Source: Aselliscus stoliczkanus (Eukaryota; Chordata; Mammalia; Chiroptera; Hipposideridae). From it: 64,000 nucleotides of DNA. The translations under genes were made by a program, and so were the position numbers. Shown in pieces: positions 35,186 to 47,331 of this stretch. The notes under the pieces are model-generated. The model did not search any database. It was not told the origin of the DNA and saw nothing but the letters and a program-made list of their open reading frames with translations. Location: positions 91,458,852 through 91,522,851 of the forward strand of contig CM066736.1 of assembly GCA_033961575.1 (NCBI GenBank). The letters run 5' to 3'. How positions within the stretch are numbered: position 1 is the stretch's first letter; every line of letters begins with the position of its first letter.

Positions 35186-35191
35186 TTTATT
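35186..35191 (-). terminator. HPX: HPX poly(A) signal AATAAA
   Basis: AATAAA on the minus strand lies 39 bases past the stop codon. Cleavage is expected near 35165-35172, giving a very short 3' UTR of about 60 bases. Confidence 0.9.
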
Positions 35192-35229
35192 ACAAGGAAA
35201 AAGTGGGGAGGGGCTCGGCTAGACTCCCA

Positions 35230-35501
35230 TCAAGAGCCCTGTTGGTGACTGCAGCCCAGGAGGCTGTTCATTCTCTGGGGCTGTGGGAGGGTCTTGGTTG
35301 CACTCAGGTTCTCCACATCACTGTAGCAGTATAAATTGGGTCCATGGATGAGGTACAAGCTGGGACCACTGGCTGAACATGAGTTGGGGCCGAGAGCTTT
35401 GTCCACACAGAGGGCCCCATCAACCTTCTCATGGGGCCAAGCAAGCTCTGACCAACTGGCTCCAGCTCCTAATTTCAGGTCCAGCCACCACAGCTGCCGT
35501 C
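35230..35501 (-). CDS. HPX: HPX exon 10 (C-terminus)
   Basis: The acceptor is CTTTCCAG|. It encodes [20 protein letters not shown] through [11 protein letters not shown] and stops with TGA at 35232-35230. Human hemopexin stops directly after the GCTH that corresponds to GCSH here, so QQGS is an extension created by stop codon loss or shift. Confidence 0.96.
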
Positions 35502-38500
35502 CTGGAAAGAAGGCACCAAACATAACATGGCTTTCGCGTCATGGGATCCTGACCTAACTCTTCTCATGATCTGATGGGGATTTACATTATGGAAAAGTAG
35601 CAGAACAAGCCATCCCTTAACACCCCTATGCACCTCACCTGCCATGATGTGGAGTCGAGAAGACCCAGGACAGATAAAGGCTGCATCCACAGCCTCAAGG
35701 CTGACCCCATGAGGGCTCCCAAATTCCTTCTCCAGTCGCTTTGGATAACCATCTACGAGGGTATAGCCTCCTTTTGTCAGGAAGATGTATACCTGACTAC
35801 CCTGGAGCACAAAAGACATTAATCATCATAAAGCTGGATATTCTCCCAATATCCACCTCAAAACTTTCTCCCAATACCTACCTGGATCATATAGACTTTA
35901 TTATCCCAGGAAAAGGCAGCATCAACTGTTGAAGGGCCCTTGGGCCAATGATGGACAATGGGCCAGCTATGCCACCCATCCCGGCTGCTGTCCAGACGCC
36001 AGTAATGGGACCCTGTGGGGTATCAGAGACACCTCTAGTGCTGCTGGTAAAAGGCCAGGCAGGGAAGAGGCAAGTGACAGATGCAAGGATGAGTCCAAAA
36101 GAGAAGAGGCCTCACGAGAGGGAGAAGAGAAGGACTTGATTGACAAAGTTGGGAGTTGTGACCTGATTGGAACTGGAGTCAGTAGGGGCCTGACAGAATG
36201 GCAAACCTGGAGAACAGTGGACAAGTTGCCTGGTAAGGCCAATGTCATGGGGTGTGGTGAGGCTGCCTGCACATCTCACATGTCCATGTGCAGAGATTCT
36301 AAGGACAATGAGAGACAGCGACTAGAAGTTAAAAGGGAAGCTCCACAGCAAGCTTCCACTGGGTGTTCTCTAAGAGTGAGAAAGTAGCCAGACCAGTACA
36401 CTAATTTTCCTCTCGCCTTTTCATAACAACTCACTAACGGATTGTCTAAGCTCCTACTTACCTTTTCTTCCTCAGCCCACTGCACTTTGACTTCTGTTTC
36501 CCTCTTCCATTGTTCTTTTCAAGGTCACCAGTATCCTCTAACTCACCAAATATAATGGTCCATTCTCTGTCTTCCTCTTACTCTACCTCTCAGCAGCATT
36601 TGACTGGCCACAACTCCCTTCTTAAATATCTTGTTTTGGATCTTGGCTCCTGTGATACTAGACTCTTCAGCATTTCTCCTATTTTTTCGACTGCTCTTCA
36701 GCCTAATGTCTAATATTGGAATCCTCTTGTTTGGGCCTTTTCTCTATTTACACTCACTCTCGTGGTGATTTTACCCTGTCCAGGGCTTGAAATACCATCT
36801 ACATACTGATGCCTTTCAATCTATTCTCTTCAGCTCTGATGGACCTCCCCTTTGAGTGATAGGCTCAAATTCAACTGTGTACCTGAAATGTCCATTTGAG
36901 GCCACTAGGCATCAAAAACCTAACATATCTAAAGAAAAAGGAGCCACCACTCATCTTTGCCTAGTCCCAAAAAGCTAAGTCCTTCTTGAAACCTCTCTTT
37001 TACCTTCCCCACTCCCACCAATATCCAATCCATTGGTTAATGCTGCCAGCTTGACCTCCAAAATATGCCATGATGACTCCTTATTACCTCTGCTGCTATT
37101 ATCCTAGTTCAAGCTATCATTACTTCTAATCTGGACAACTGCAAGATCTGCTAGCTGGATTCCTTACTTACACAATTGGATCTCTACGACTTATGTTCCA
37201 CAAGAAGCCAGGATGATCTTTAAAACAAAAATAAGTCAGAACATATCACGGCCCTGCTCAAGAACCCTCCTGGCTTCCTTTTACAGTTAAAAATCCTTCC
37301 CAAGCCTATATAATCTACCTCTTTTCAGGCCACTTATCAGCTCCTTCACTGATTCCTCAAAATATTTGCTGTCCACCCTCCCTAAAGTTCTTTTTCCCCA
37401 GTGCTTTATGTGGCTAATTCCTTTTTACCACTGAAATCTCAGCTCAAAAATCATTTCTTCAGAGAACGGGCCCCTCATTTTTCTCACCTCTATCACATTA
37501 TCCTGTCTTATTTTCTTCACAGCTTTTTTGATGCATTTTTAATTTTATATTTTAAAACATCAATGACTTATAAAATTCATTTATACTAGCTCCAAATGGT
37601 ATTTGAGAATACAAAACATTCTGATGTTCTCAGAACACTTCACAGCTATTAATACTACCTGAAAGTATTCTTTTTCCTTCTCTTGCTTATTGTCCTCTCT
37701 CCTTGTAGTGGGCTCTCTAAGGGCAGGTATCTTGTCTGCCATGTTGACTACTATATCCCAGTGCTTAGAACAATGCCCAGTACCTATTAGGCACTTGATA
37801 AATATTTGTTGAATAAATAGCTGGTGTTCTTGCAGCAGTCACAAGTTATCTTTATAACTATTTACTGGGCATGCCATGGTGACTACATATCTACCTCCCC
37901 TCCTGCTGAAACTATCCTGTGCATAGCCCTTATTTTGAGAACCAGAGCTATGCTGCTCTTTGTGCAGAGGAAATAAGTGATGAGCCCCTGATCCACCAAA
38001 AGCCAATTCATAGGCTGACTAGCAACCACTTTAGTGGGGTGGAATAAAAATATGGGCTAGACCAGTCAGATTTCCTCTCTGGAAAAAGACAGCAACTGAG
38101 GCAGTTATCAGTTAGGTCTGAGGCTGAAAGATCATGAATAGAGAAAAGGTAGAGAGGACATGATGGTCCATGAACAAGCTCAAGTTGTAGAAAAGAAGAA
38201 AGAATGGATAAGAAGCTATGAAGTAGAGAAAAGTGAGAGATTTATCAGAGAGAGGAGAGGACCAGCCCTATGTTGAGCAGTTGGGTCACACTGGTGTTGT
38301 TACCAAGATAATGAATGCTCACCTCAGCTAGGTATTTTTAATGTAACGGTGCTCTCTCAATGTCTGGGTGCTCTCTACAGCTATGGAACATACCTAATAC
38401 TTCTGATTTAGGATTTAAGCTGCATTCTATTCATGGTCACATGGACTTGCAGTTTTGAGATCTCTCCATGGCTGAGTGTTCTCTCTACATCTCTGTGTGG

Positions 38501-38516
38501 TCCCCCGGTAACCCTG

Positions 38517-38575
<59 letters not shown>

Positions 38576-41500
38576 ATCTATCATCTAATCTATCTCTGGC
38601 TATCTCTATCTCTTTGTATGTGTGTCCTCCCAATCGTCCCATGCTCTCACCATAGCTGTGTGTTCTCCTAGTACTTAGATGTTCTTACTGTGGCTTATAT
38701 TCTCAGGCCTACATTTTCACTACAGGTATGTGTTTCACAAATGTATGTTCTCATTACAGCACACATTACTGTTGTGGGGATATGCTTTTCTTGTGTCTGT
38801 GTATTTTTCATTATAGCTTAGTAGTCATATCTGATTAAATTTGTCCAGGAGTTAGTAGCTAAAAAGGATTTCCACTGCTCTATATTCTCACCTCTATTTT
38901 ACATTTGTATCTGATTATACATACAAGTATGTCTTAGGCTGAATGTAATGTGGTTTTTTACTCTTTCTCTTGGAGCCATCCTCAAGTGTGATCCACATTT
39001 ATCACTATATGCCTGACTAACTCCAGGGCATCCTGATGTGTCATTAGATGGTTTTTACCAATTAATGCTACAAGTCTGGGGAGAGGTATCTCCACTGGCC
39101 ACTCACAGGAGAAAACTCCTCGGGCTAGTGAAGCTATCTCCTAAAGATCTAAGGAACCCAATACTTCTTGGTGGATTCTTGGCACTGGGAACATGTCATA
39201 CCCAGGTAATGCTATTTCCAGAAGTCTGGACATAGGAACCAGAGATCTGGAAAAAGATGGAGCTCCTGAGAATGGGCTAAGGGGGAGCTAGAGGATCCAG
39301 CAAGACATGCAAAAGCAAAGGTAATATGAGGAGTCATAGGTACCCAGAGAGGTCCAGAGAGGATACAGACCTGGGAGTAGATTATACTGGGAGGCAGAAG
39401 TTAGAGGCCTGGACAATGAGACACAAGGTTGAACAATATGCATCAGAGGCAATGAGAAGAAAAAAAAAGGCATGCTAAGGATGGAGGCTGAGGGACAAAA
39501 TAAGGGACACTGTTGATGAAAATGGAGGAAATGTATCAGAGATAGGAGACATGTGAAAGAGATGGGAGGTATTGAAGGCAGAGGTGGAGGATTTGGGGGT
39601 ATCTCTCACCACTGAAGGCATAGGTGGCACCATGGTTGTCAGACAGCAGTGCAGACAAGGCTAGATCTGGCCCACAGCGTGTAGCCCCATAAGTACTATT
39701 CCTATGGTGGGTCCCATTCCTGTGTCCATGGCCTAGGGGAAGAAATAGGCAAGGGGGAACACAGACAGAGACCAGATGTCAAAATGAAGTCTGAGGTAGA
39801 AGAGGTGACTGGAGGTAGTGGGGTGTAGGCTTCCCCCATAGGAGGACAACTTGGAAGAGCCAAAATGGACATGGGGCTAGGGCAAGAGCCAAGGTGTTAT
39901 ACCACAGAGTTAAGGTGGGAGCCGGGGTATGTGGGCTCTGCAAATTCAGGGAAGGTGGATGGATTCCAGGGGGTTCCAGGGGCTGGGGCTTTCTCACCTC
40001 TGCCGGGGCAGGGTATGAAGTAGTCTCGGACATCCAGGGGGTACCTAGGAAGCACCTCTCCCGTGACAGGATTGAAGCGCAGGAACTGATTACCCCGGAA
40101 GCAGTAGTAGCGGCCGAGCCATCGAATGACAGAAGAGCAGTTCCCAACGGCTGGCCAGATACGCTCCTTTTTGGTTCGTGTAGCCGAGTCCCAGAACCAT
40201 ATGTGGTTACCTTTGTTCAATCAGTCAACAAGCATTTGGTGAGGCCAGCCTATGCCCTCCTTGTGCTTGCATTGAGTCCCGGGATGGGCCAGATACAGTC
40301 CTGGCCACATGGGACTCTCAGCCCAGCAGGGGAACAGGATCATACAATAAACTTCAGCAGCAAAGTGTACATGATCAACTCAGCAAGGGCAGTGGGGAGA
40401 GTCAGGGAAAACCTCCCAAAGAAGGTGATACTTAAATTAAATTTGAAGCAGGAACTACAAGGCAGGAACTCCAGATAGTGGAAAGTCTGAGGCATGAAGC
40501 AAATTGGGTGCACAGAAAACAACATGGAGTTTCTGGAGCTTCATATTCAAGGTAAAGGTATAGTGAGAGTGGAGGCTGGAGGGTCAACAGGGACTTGGTC
40601 ATGAAGAACCTTGTATATAAGACTAAGGAGGCCAGCTGAGTGGCTCAGTTGGTTAAGAGTTGGCTTAAGAGCACGCGCTCTGAGCAATAGGGCTGCCGGT
40701 TTGATTCCCGGATGGGCCAGTGACGCTGTGCCTGAGCTGAGCTGTCACTGAGCTGCCAACAGGTGGCAGGATGGCTCAGCTGGTGTAACAACAAGATTGC
40801 CTGTTCAATGGTGGGCTATGCCCACCCGCAACTAAGACTGAACTCAGCGCCTTGAGCTGAGCTGCCACCCGGATGACTCAGTGGATAGAGCATGCGCTCT
40901 TAACAACAAGGCTGCTGGTTCGACTCCCGCATGGGATGGTGGTTATGCCCACCTGCAACTAAGATTGAACTTAGCACCTTGAGCTTAGAGGCCACGAGCT
41001 GCTGACAGGCAGCCAGTTGGTGATTGGCACCCTCCACAATGAAGATTGAAGAACAACAACTTGGCTGGTCCCCTTCCCCAATTCCCCAATAAAATCTTAA
41101 AAAAAACAAAAACCTAAGGAATGTAAATTTGTCCTAAGGGTCATGGGGAACAATGAAGAACTTTTAGCAGAATTACACCTACTTACCTGCCCCAGGATAA
41201 CTTCCTCTCTTCCCCTACTTAAACTTTAGACCATAACTGGACTATTTCATCCCTTCCTTGGGGAGCCATATAGTGGCTCCACTGTCACCACCATTACTAT
41301 CATTACCTCTGTCACCACCAACTCACCAGCACGCCAACCTCCCTCATTTCAACCTGGACTGACCTTGGAAGAAGAGAACACCCTCATCTTGGCATTCTCC
41401 ACGGTGACATTCCACAGCTGCATCCAGTGGGGATGGGATTCCAGGAAACTCTTCTTGGAGTAACCTTGGGTTTCCTTCCTCTTTTTTTTCATGAGTGTAC

Positions 41501-43922
41501 ACCCAGACTTTGTCCCCCTGCATACAAAAGCACTCGGTTTTTAACTATGCACCTCCACATACTGCCATTCTATATTTATGGACATCTTTGATGTGCTGCA
41601 CTTACACAATATCCTCCTGCAGCCCTAAACACTCTCTGTGGACAACCATGAGCTGTCCCCTTGCACAAATGCATACCCTCAGTTTGTGCAAATCCCATCA
41701 CTATTACTACAACACACACATCTGACTATGTACAACTGTACACTCCCAAGGCACACTTATCTGCAACATTGTTAGCCTTGGCAGATCATCCACAAATAAT
41801 CATCCTGCAGTCATCCATCCATATACATTCATTTGTTTGTTCATTCATTCATTCATTCATTCATTCATTCCATTTCATTCAAGAATGACTACTACATACC
41901 AGACATAGTATTAGTGATAAAGGGATGACAAGACTCTGTCTCTGCTTTAAAGAGTTCACTGTACAGATGCAGAAAAGATCCTACCAGCCTAGCCACACAA
42001 CCACAAGGACAGAAGCATGTAAAGGGCATTGAGAATGTAGGGGGTGTCCCTTAATCTACCTAGAGAATTCCTGGAAAGTTCAGAGGAGGGAGCATTTGGA
42101 CCAAGAATTAAAAACTGAGCAGAAATTTTCCAGGTGGACTAGTGTGGAAAGAGTGTCCCCAGCAGAGGGCATAGCATGTACATAGCATTCTCAGAGAACC
42201 ACATGTATTCTCATATAGCTCTCACAGTGAATGTGGCAGGGGTGGGAGATAAACTTGAAGAGATAACCAAGGGCTAGATCTCAAGACCCATGTGCACCTG
42301 GCTTGCAGGAACTAGCAGATGATGGTGCTGTTTACTGAAATAGGTAACACAGGAGAAGAGGTCGATTTGTAAAGAAGATACTAAATTCAGTTTGGGGGAT
42401 ACTGAATTTCAGGTGACTATGGAACATCTAAGTCGAAGATATCTGCCAGGAAGTTGGAAAGATATGTTGAACTCTGGGGAGAAGTTCAGATCTGTTATCC
42501 ACAATATAGTGAGTCCTCAGAACCAGAGCAATGGTGAAGATCACCAGGGAGGGTATATGAAAGGGCTGGGATGGATCCCCAAGGACTGGCTGAGGATGAG
42601 AAACCTGACAAAGGGCAAGAAAGGAGGCTGGAGGGAAGAGAAAGCTGGCAGTGAGGGCCACCCCAACCTCACAGTGCCTTTGAGCAAGTGAGGGAAAGGC
42701 ACCCCTTCCTCTGAGCAGACACAGCCTGGGCCAGGGCACACAGCTTGGAGAGCACAGTAGGTTGCTTTTCATCCTCCACTCACCCCCTCGGCCAGGAGTC
42801 ATTGTGTTGCAAACAACCTGGCCAACATATGAAGAGGACCTGATGCAAGGTCATGGAAGCCAAAGAAAGAAACTGCCACTATGGAAAGGATGTCCAACAG
42901 TGTGAGGAGTAGCAGAGAGGTCTGGATGAAGAGGAGGACTGAAGAATAGCCACTGGATTGCTGTGCCTGCCAGGCCCACATGCACACACTTCTTTAGCCT
43001 GAGCTTTTTTGGGAAAGAAAGGCACAGTGCGGGGATACCTGGAACCTATTAGTAAGGGCTCCATGCCAGGGCTACTTTGGGGAGGGTCTCTCCTGTCAAT
43101 TCCAGAACTTCCTGGCCCAACCCTGATCTTGACCCAGCAGTACCTTGATCAGGAAGACACTGTCGTTACCACGGCGGAATGCAGCATCCACAGAGCTGGT
43201 GAAATCCTTCCACCTGTCTGAGATCAACTCCCGGGCCCACTGATGACTCTTCCACACATACTCCCCTGGAAAATGCACACTCACTGAGAGACCCAAAATA
43301 AATTTTTGGCCTTCTGAGATAGTTACAGAGAAGCTGTGGGTGATACCATCAGATATGAATACTTCCTAAGATCTCCCACAAATGGATATACCCTCTGTGA
43401 AGGGGACCAAGTCCAAAGTCCCAAATGCCCCACAGCAGCCCCTTCTACCTTTGAAAAACAGCATGGCTCCACTGACATCCAGAGTGGTAGCATCAAAGCT
43501 CCAGCCATCTGAACAGAATTCTGAGGTGGAAGTGGGGAGATGGCAAAGTAAAAGACCAGTTGGATGATAAAATGCAGAGACACAGCTAGACAGATAAACA
43601 CTCTCAGGGAGTCAGGTACTCACCGGGCATGTTTGGGTCCTGCTTGATGCTATTTCCACCTTCAGCTCCATTCCCAGGGGCACTAGTCCTAGAGAGAAGA
43701 CAGAGAGATGTCTGGGTCCACTGGGCCCAATCCTTCTTCCTTAGCCCCTGACCCAAAACTTGCTCCAGGCCCCAAAACTAGCCCTATCCCACTCTAGCCC
43801 AGACCCCAGTTCTCCTTTCCCAGTGCCAGCTTTACTCACGAAGGAACAGGGTGGGCAATTGCCAGAGACAAGCACAGGCCCAATAACCCCAGTCCAATGG
43901 GTGCTCCCAGTGCCCGAGCCAT
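35230..43922 (-). CDS. HPX: HPX, hemopexin (complete, 10 exons, 465 aa)
   Basis: Hemopexin is a secreted plasma glycoprotein made mainly in liver. It binds free heme very tightly and delivers it to its receptor, preventing oxidative damage and iron loss. Exons on the minus strand are 43922-43840, 43688-43624, 43520-43449, 43265-43144, 41517-41364, 40210-39998, 39732-39610, 36012-35882, 35801-35639 and 35501-35230. All ten splice junctions are GT-AG and in phase, giving 465 residues (human: 462). Residues 1-23 form a signal peptide. Two four-bladed propeller domains carry hemopexin repeats of the [30 protein letters not shown] and HYWRLD type. They are joined by a His-rich linker ([13 protein letters not shown]) with two N-glycosylation sequons. 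The C-terminus is four residues longer than human. Confidence 0.97.
35639..35801 (-). CDS. HPX: HPX exon 9
   Basis: The acceptor is GTGCTCCAG| and the donor is ATGGCAG|GTGAGG. It encodes [20 protein letters not shown], then [20 protein letters not shown] and [14 protein letters not shown]. Confidence 0.96.
35882..36012 (-). CDS. HPX: HPX exon 8 (second propeller begins)
   Basis: The acceptor is ACCCCACAG| and the donor is ATCCAG|GTAGGT. It encodes [43 protein letters not shown]. The DGWHSW histidine matches the position of the second axial heme ligand of known hemopexins. Confidence 0.95.
36530..37820 (+). mobile_element. L2 LINE remnants
   Basis: The text follows the L2 3' pattern: CTGCTCAAGAACCCTCCTGG, GAAATCTCAGCTCAAAAATC, CTCTAAGGGCAGGTATCTTG, CAGTGCTTAGAACAATGCCC and the TTTGTTGAATAAATAG end. 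It is probably fragmented. Confidence 0.6.
38517..38574. repeat. (CTAT)n microsatellite
   Basis: About fourteen perfect tetranucleotide units inside HPX intron 7. Confidence 0.96.
39610..39732 (-). CDS. HPX: HPX exon 7 (His-rich linker)
   Basis: The acceptor is CCCCTAG| and the donor is TTCAGTG|GTGAGA. It encodes [40 protein letters not shown]. This is the inter-domain linker, which in characterised hemopexins supplies part of the heme pocket including a ligand histidine. Sequons NGT and NST are present. Confidence 0.95.
39998..40210 (-). CDS. HPX: HPX exon 6
   Basis: The acceptor is GAACAAAG| and the donor is GCAGAG|GTGAGA. It encodes residues 167-236, beginning [20 protein letters not shown] and ending DYFIPCPGR. 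Aromatic repeat strands and the cysteines of propeller 1 are in place. N-C-S-S gives an N-glycosylation sequon. Confidence 0.96.
40211..41363 (-). other. HPX: HPX intron 5
   Basis: 1.15 kb, nearly half of it one trimeric SINE. The rest includes old repeat text near 40220-40620. Confidence 0.8.
40630..41113 (+). mobile_element. Trimeric tRNA-related SINE
   Basis: Same family as 27141-27639. Units start at GCCAGCTGAGTGGCTCAGTT, GGCAGGATGGCTCAGCTGGT and CCGGATGACTCAGTGGATAG, and the tail is CCCCAATTCCCCAATAAAAT. Probable target copies are CTAAGGA at 40623-40629 and 41114-41120. It is antisense to HPX. Confidence 0.9.
41364..41517 (-). CDS. HPX: HPX exon 5
   Basis: The acceptor is TGTATGCAG| and the donor is TCCAAG|GTCAGT. 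It encodes [40 protein letters not shown] and [11 protein letters not shown], residues 115-165. The exon contains an eight-A run in the KK codons, a possible indel hotspot. Confidence 0.96.
41518..43143 (-). other. HPX: HPX intron 4
   Basis: 1.6 kb with a short (TTCA)n run at 41841-41870 and old L2-like text around it. Nothing else was recognised. Confidence 0.7.
41841..41870. repeat. (TTCA)n microsatellite
   Basis: Seven to eight units at the edge of an L2-like sequence. Confidence 0.9.
43144..43265 (-). CDS. HPX: HPX exon 4
   Basis: The acceptor is TTTTCCAG| and the donor is ATCAAG|GTACTG. It encodes [40 protein letters not shown]. It shows the hemopexin repeat pattern (WK...VDAAF...FLIK) and ends in phase 0. 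Confidence 0.96.
43449..43520 (-). CDS. HPX: HPX exon 3 (first propeller begins)
   Basis: The acceptor is CCACCTCAG| and the donor is CAAAG|GTAGAA. It encodes [23 protein letters not shown]. The Cys in FCSDGW is one half of a conserved disulfide. Confidence 0.95.
43624..43688 (-). CDS. HPX: HPX exon 2
   Basis: The acceptor is CTCTCTAG| and the donor is GCCCG|GTGAGT. It encodes [20 protein letters not shown] and P, the flexible N-terminal tail, which is the most diverged part compared with human. Confidence 0.92.
43840..43922 (-). CDS. HPX: HPX exon 1 (signal peptide)
   Basis: The ATG is at 43922-43920. It encodes [27 protein letters not shown] plus two bases of Ser28, with donor CCTTC|GTGAGT. 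The hydrophobic core ends in SLAIA, and cleavage after AIA is expected, leaving His-Pro at the mature N-terminus. Confidence 0.96.
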
Positions 43923-43971
43923 GCTGAGCTGGAGAGGTCACAGGATAGGTCTGGGCACCGGACTGAACTCC

Positions 43972-43978
43972 CTATATA
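43972..43978 (-). promoter_or_regulatory. HPX: HPX TATA box
   Basis: On the minus strand TATATAG (within CTCTATATAGGGAG) lies 50 bases upstream of the ATG. A start about 25-30 bases downstream, near 43945-43948, would leave a 5' UTR of roughly 25 bases. A compact TATA promoter fits a strongly expressed liver gene. Confidence 0.85.
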
Positions 43979-46900
43979 GAGATGGCAGTGGTGCCACCCC
44001 CACCTCCAAACCCATTGGGAATGAGCTGTCTCTCAGGATTAGGCCAATATTGACTGATTACATCAGTGTAAATAAGGTCAGGGTCTGGACAGAAATCTGA
44101 GTCCAAGACTAACTCTTCCCGGCAGGAGGCCCCATCCCCCTTAATTGACTTTCAAACAGTGACAAACTCATGCCATCAATACCCAGCTGTGACTCTCATC
44201 ATCTTGGTGATGGAACTGGGTGCCCATAAGATCAAGGGGATGGATTGATTGAGGATCACCTTTCTGTGGTTGGATATACCTCTACAATGGAGGAGGAGAC
44301 GAGGACTTCGGAAACTAACATTTTTGTGTACTAAGTGCCAAGCCCTGTTCCAAGACAGCTAAAGACACTGATACTTCTATGTACTTTGTAACCACACATA
44401 CATGCAAACATACTTAGAAACACTCACTAGAACAGCTATTTCCAAGTTTCCACCAAGGGCTTTTCTGGGGCATTCCCAGGCCTCTTTAGCTGTGCCCTTG
44501 ATGGGTCAATAAGAGTTCACTGTGGTCAAATGTCCAAGTCCCACCCACTGCCCCACCCCCACTGGCAAAGAGCTTTGCAAAAATCACCTGAGAGGGAAGG
44601 GCTGACAGTAATGAGACAGGAAGAGGTGTCTCTCTTCCAGAGAGCCCTGCTAGTAATTAGTCTTTCTTGGTAGTTTCCACATTAAGGGGAAAGTGTTTTA
44701 TTTACCCATCACAGAATAAATAGAACTGTAATGTGTTTCACAATATTTATAGCTGATTCTTGCTGAAATGCTATCTTCTCAGTGAAGCCTTTCTTGCACA
44801 CTTTATCCAGCCATTTCAGATCCATGCTTGTTTCCTTTACGTCACTTATGAAAACTTAAAATTATTTCATCTGTCTACTTATCTGTTGCTTTTTTTCTTT
44901 GTCTAGTTTTGCCTATCTTGTTTACTATTACATTCTCTCCACCACAAATAGTTCCTGGTATATAGTAGGTGCTCAATAATATCCGTTGAATAAAAAAATA
45001 GATTTCAAGTACTGACTAGTGTTGTAGCCAAATTTCTGCCAATTTCCCTCCTTCTGGGATAAGGGGAATATCAGGCACTGGGGTGTGTTACGCTGGGAGG
45101 CATATAGTGATCTAGTGGTCAAAGATCTCCTTGTCACTGTCCTGCATCTTATGGTTTTGTTTCTCTTTCCTGTGGATATGCTGGCTATCCTGGTGCTGGT
45201 CACAGAGCACAGTGTCCCAGACCCACATCCCTCTTCCTCTAGCTCTGGGACCTCACCTGTGATCTCTAGTACCTGCTATTTTTAGTACTCCCTGGGGCCT
45301 CTCTCAGATCCTGCCCCATTTCTATCTGAGACTTCCTGTGGAGTCTGAAGACAAATATAAGCAGAGTCAACTATGGACCAGACTGAGGTTCCAGGACCCC
45401 TGTTCCCTAGCCTAGCCTGAAAGGGCCCTGATTCCTCTCAGATGACTCTGTGCCCCTGACACCCCCCTGTACAACCTTAGCAAACTCAGATCCCTTTTCT
45501 GTTCTGCAAAGGCTCCTCCCTGCAGGAAAACGAAGATTTCTGAGACCTCTGGAACAACATGTCACAAGCCTCTGCCAGTGTCCTCTCCTGACTTATAAAT
45601 GAAAATGTGCCTTATTAGCATCATTCCTCCCCATAAGTTAGTGAGTGGGCAAAGCTGGACTCCCCAAGCCCTTAGCAGCATGGGCAATGCCACTGCTCCT
45701 ACGGCAGATGCCTGACACCCACCTTCTCTCCTCTACAGGGCATCCCTGGCTGGACCTGCTCCACCCCAACTGCTGAACACTGAGCTCTGGAAGCCAGACT
45801 TCCCCTTACCTCTTCCTTCCCTTTCAGCCTCTAAAATCTTAGAGAACCTTCTTGGGATTCTCCTTCCTGAGCACCTTGCATCAGAAACCCCTCAACAACT
45901 GTGTCTAGCTCCAGAGCTGTGTCTGCATATCCTAAAGATTTCACTAAGTCTGCCTGGGGAGATGGAAGCGTTCACACTGAATTATGAACACCCCCACCCC
46001 AAAAGCCCACAGTGGGGTTCTTCAGTAGTCATCTTATCAGGGCCCTGCACAGACTTGCTGATCCAGGGATACAGCTTCCTCTCTGACCTGGCACGTCTCT
46101 CCGAGGGGAGATAATACATACGCTGGATGATGACTTTTCAGTATGGCCTCTTCTTCCTCACATAGCTCTGGATCCCTCACAGCACCCCTTAATCTATCTA
46201 TCCCAGAGGAGAGCTTTACAGCCTCTTATCACTATTGTCTCCTAATTCGCCTATCTACCCTAATATGCCTTAGATACCATTATAAGAGCCTTTCTCTTCA
46301 CCCCAGGAACAGGCCAGCTGAGTCTTCTGCATGGCAGGCAGCTCGTTGAAGCTCAAATTCTAAGCAGGAGCTAAGAGGTAGAGGACTATCCATTTGGAAA
46401 CCTAGCCTGTGGATATGTTGGCCATCCTGGTGCTGGTCACAGGGCACAAGGCAACTCTTCTCAGAAGATCCAAGACTGGACTGGCCTTTCTTCTCTTCTC
46501 ACTGTAGGTGGCGTTTCTTCTTGTCCTGAGTCCTTCCCAGCTCCCTGGCCTGAGATGTAAAGAACCTGCTTGTCTTTACTTGGGCCTTAGCGCCCCCTGG
46601 AGGCCACAGGGAGCAGTGCACCCGCACCCTTACACCGATCCTGCACAGCCTTCCTCCCTCGCTGCTCTCAGCCTAGCTGTGAGGCCTCAGAGGCACGTCT
46701 CCTTCCTCTGCAAACCTCTGCTACCCAGAGTGGGTTTGGGGACTTCAGTCTCTTGCTTGATTTCCTGGGAAATTCAAGCTCAGAAAAATCCAACCACCTC
46801 CTTTTCCGTGTAGTCTTCTCAGTCCACCTAACCAGCAGCTTTCTCTGGCTTCCCTCCGTAGCGGGTCTAAATGTGGGCCTGCAAATGTCTGCATGAACAG

Positions 46901-47284
46901 AGCTTCCTCCTGCATTGCTAAGATCCACATTTAAGCTTGGCACTGACCCACTGTCTCTTGGAACAGTCACGTCAGCCTGCCCTGCTGCTGACTGGAGTTC
47001 TCTGACCTCAGTCATTCCTCCCTGGTCACTGAGGGCCGGTGTGCTAGGCCTGCTGCCTGAGGCTGTGTGCTTCAGGGAGCAGAGACTGGATTCCTCCTGT
47101 CCTGGGGCTGAAAAGGTTTAGGAAGCTCCGCTGGGCACCAAAAGAGCTCACTGCTCCCAAAAGACTCCTCCAGCATACACGTTTTCTCATGTTCAGTCCA
47201 CAGTGGGCTTTCCCACTTAGTCCATTCTTGTTTCTCTATGAATAAATCATTATAATAATAATTCCTCATATCTATGGGCACATG

Positions 47285-47331
47285 TATGTGCCTGGTACTG
47301 TGCTAAGCACTTGATAGGAATTATTTCATTA

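Larger units (their letters stand above)
36013..39609 (-). other. HPX: HPX intron 7
   Basis: 3.6 kb with L2-like remnants (about 36530-37820, ending TTGATAAATATTTGTTGAATAAATAG) and a (CTAT)n tract. No exon or recent mobile element was seen. Confidence 0.7.

Noticed and set aside
38517..38574. CRISPR-like short repeats
   Set aside because: Perfect tetranucleotide microsatellites without spacers, in a mammalian genome.
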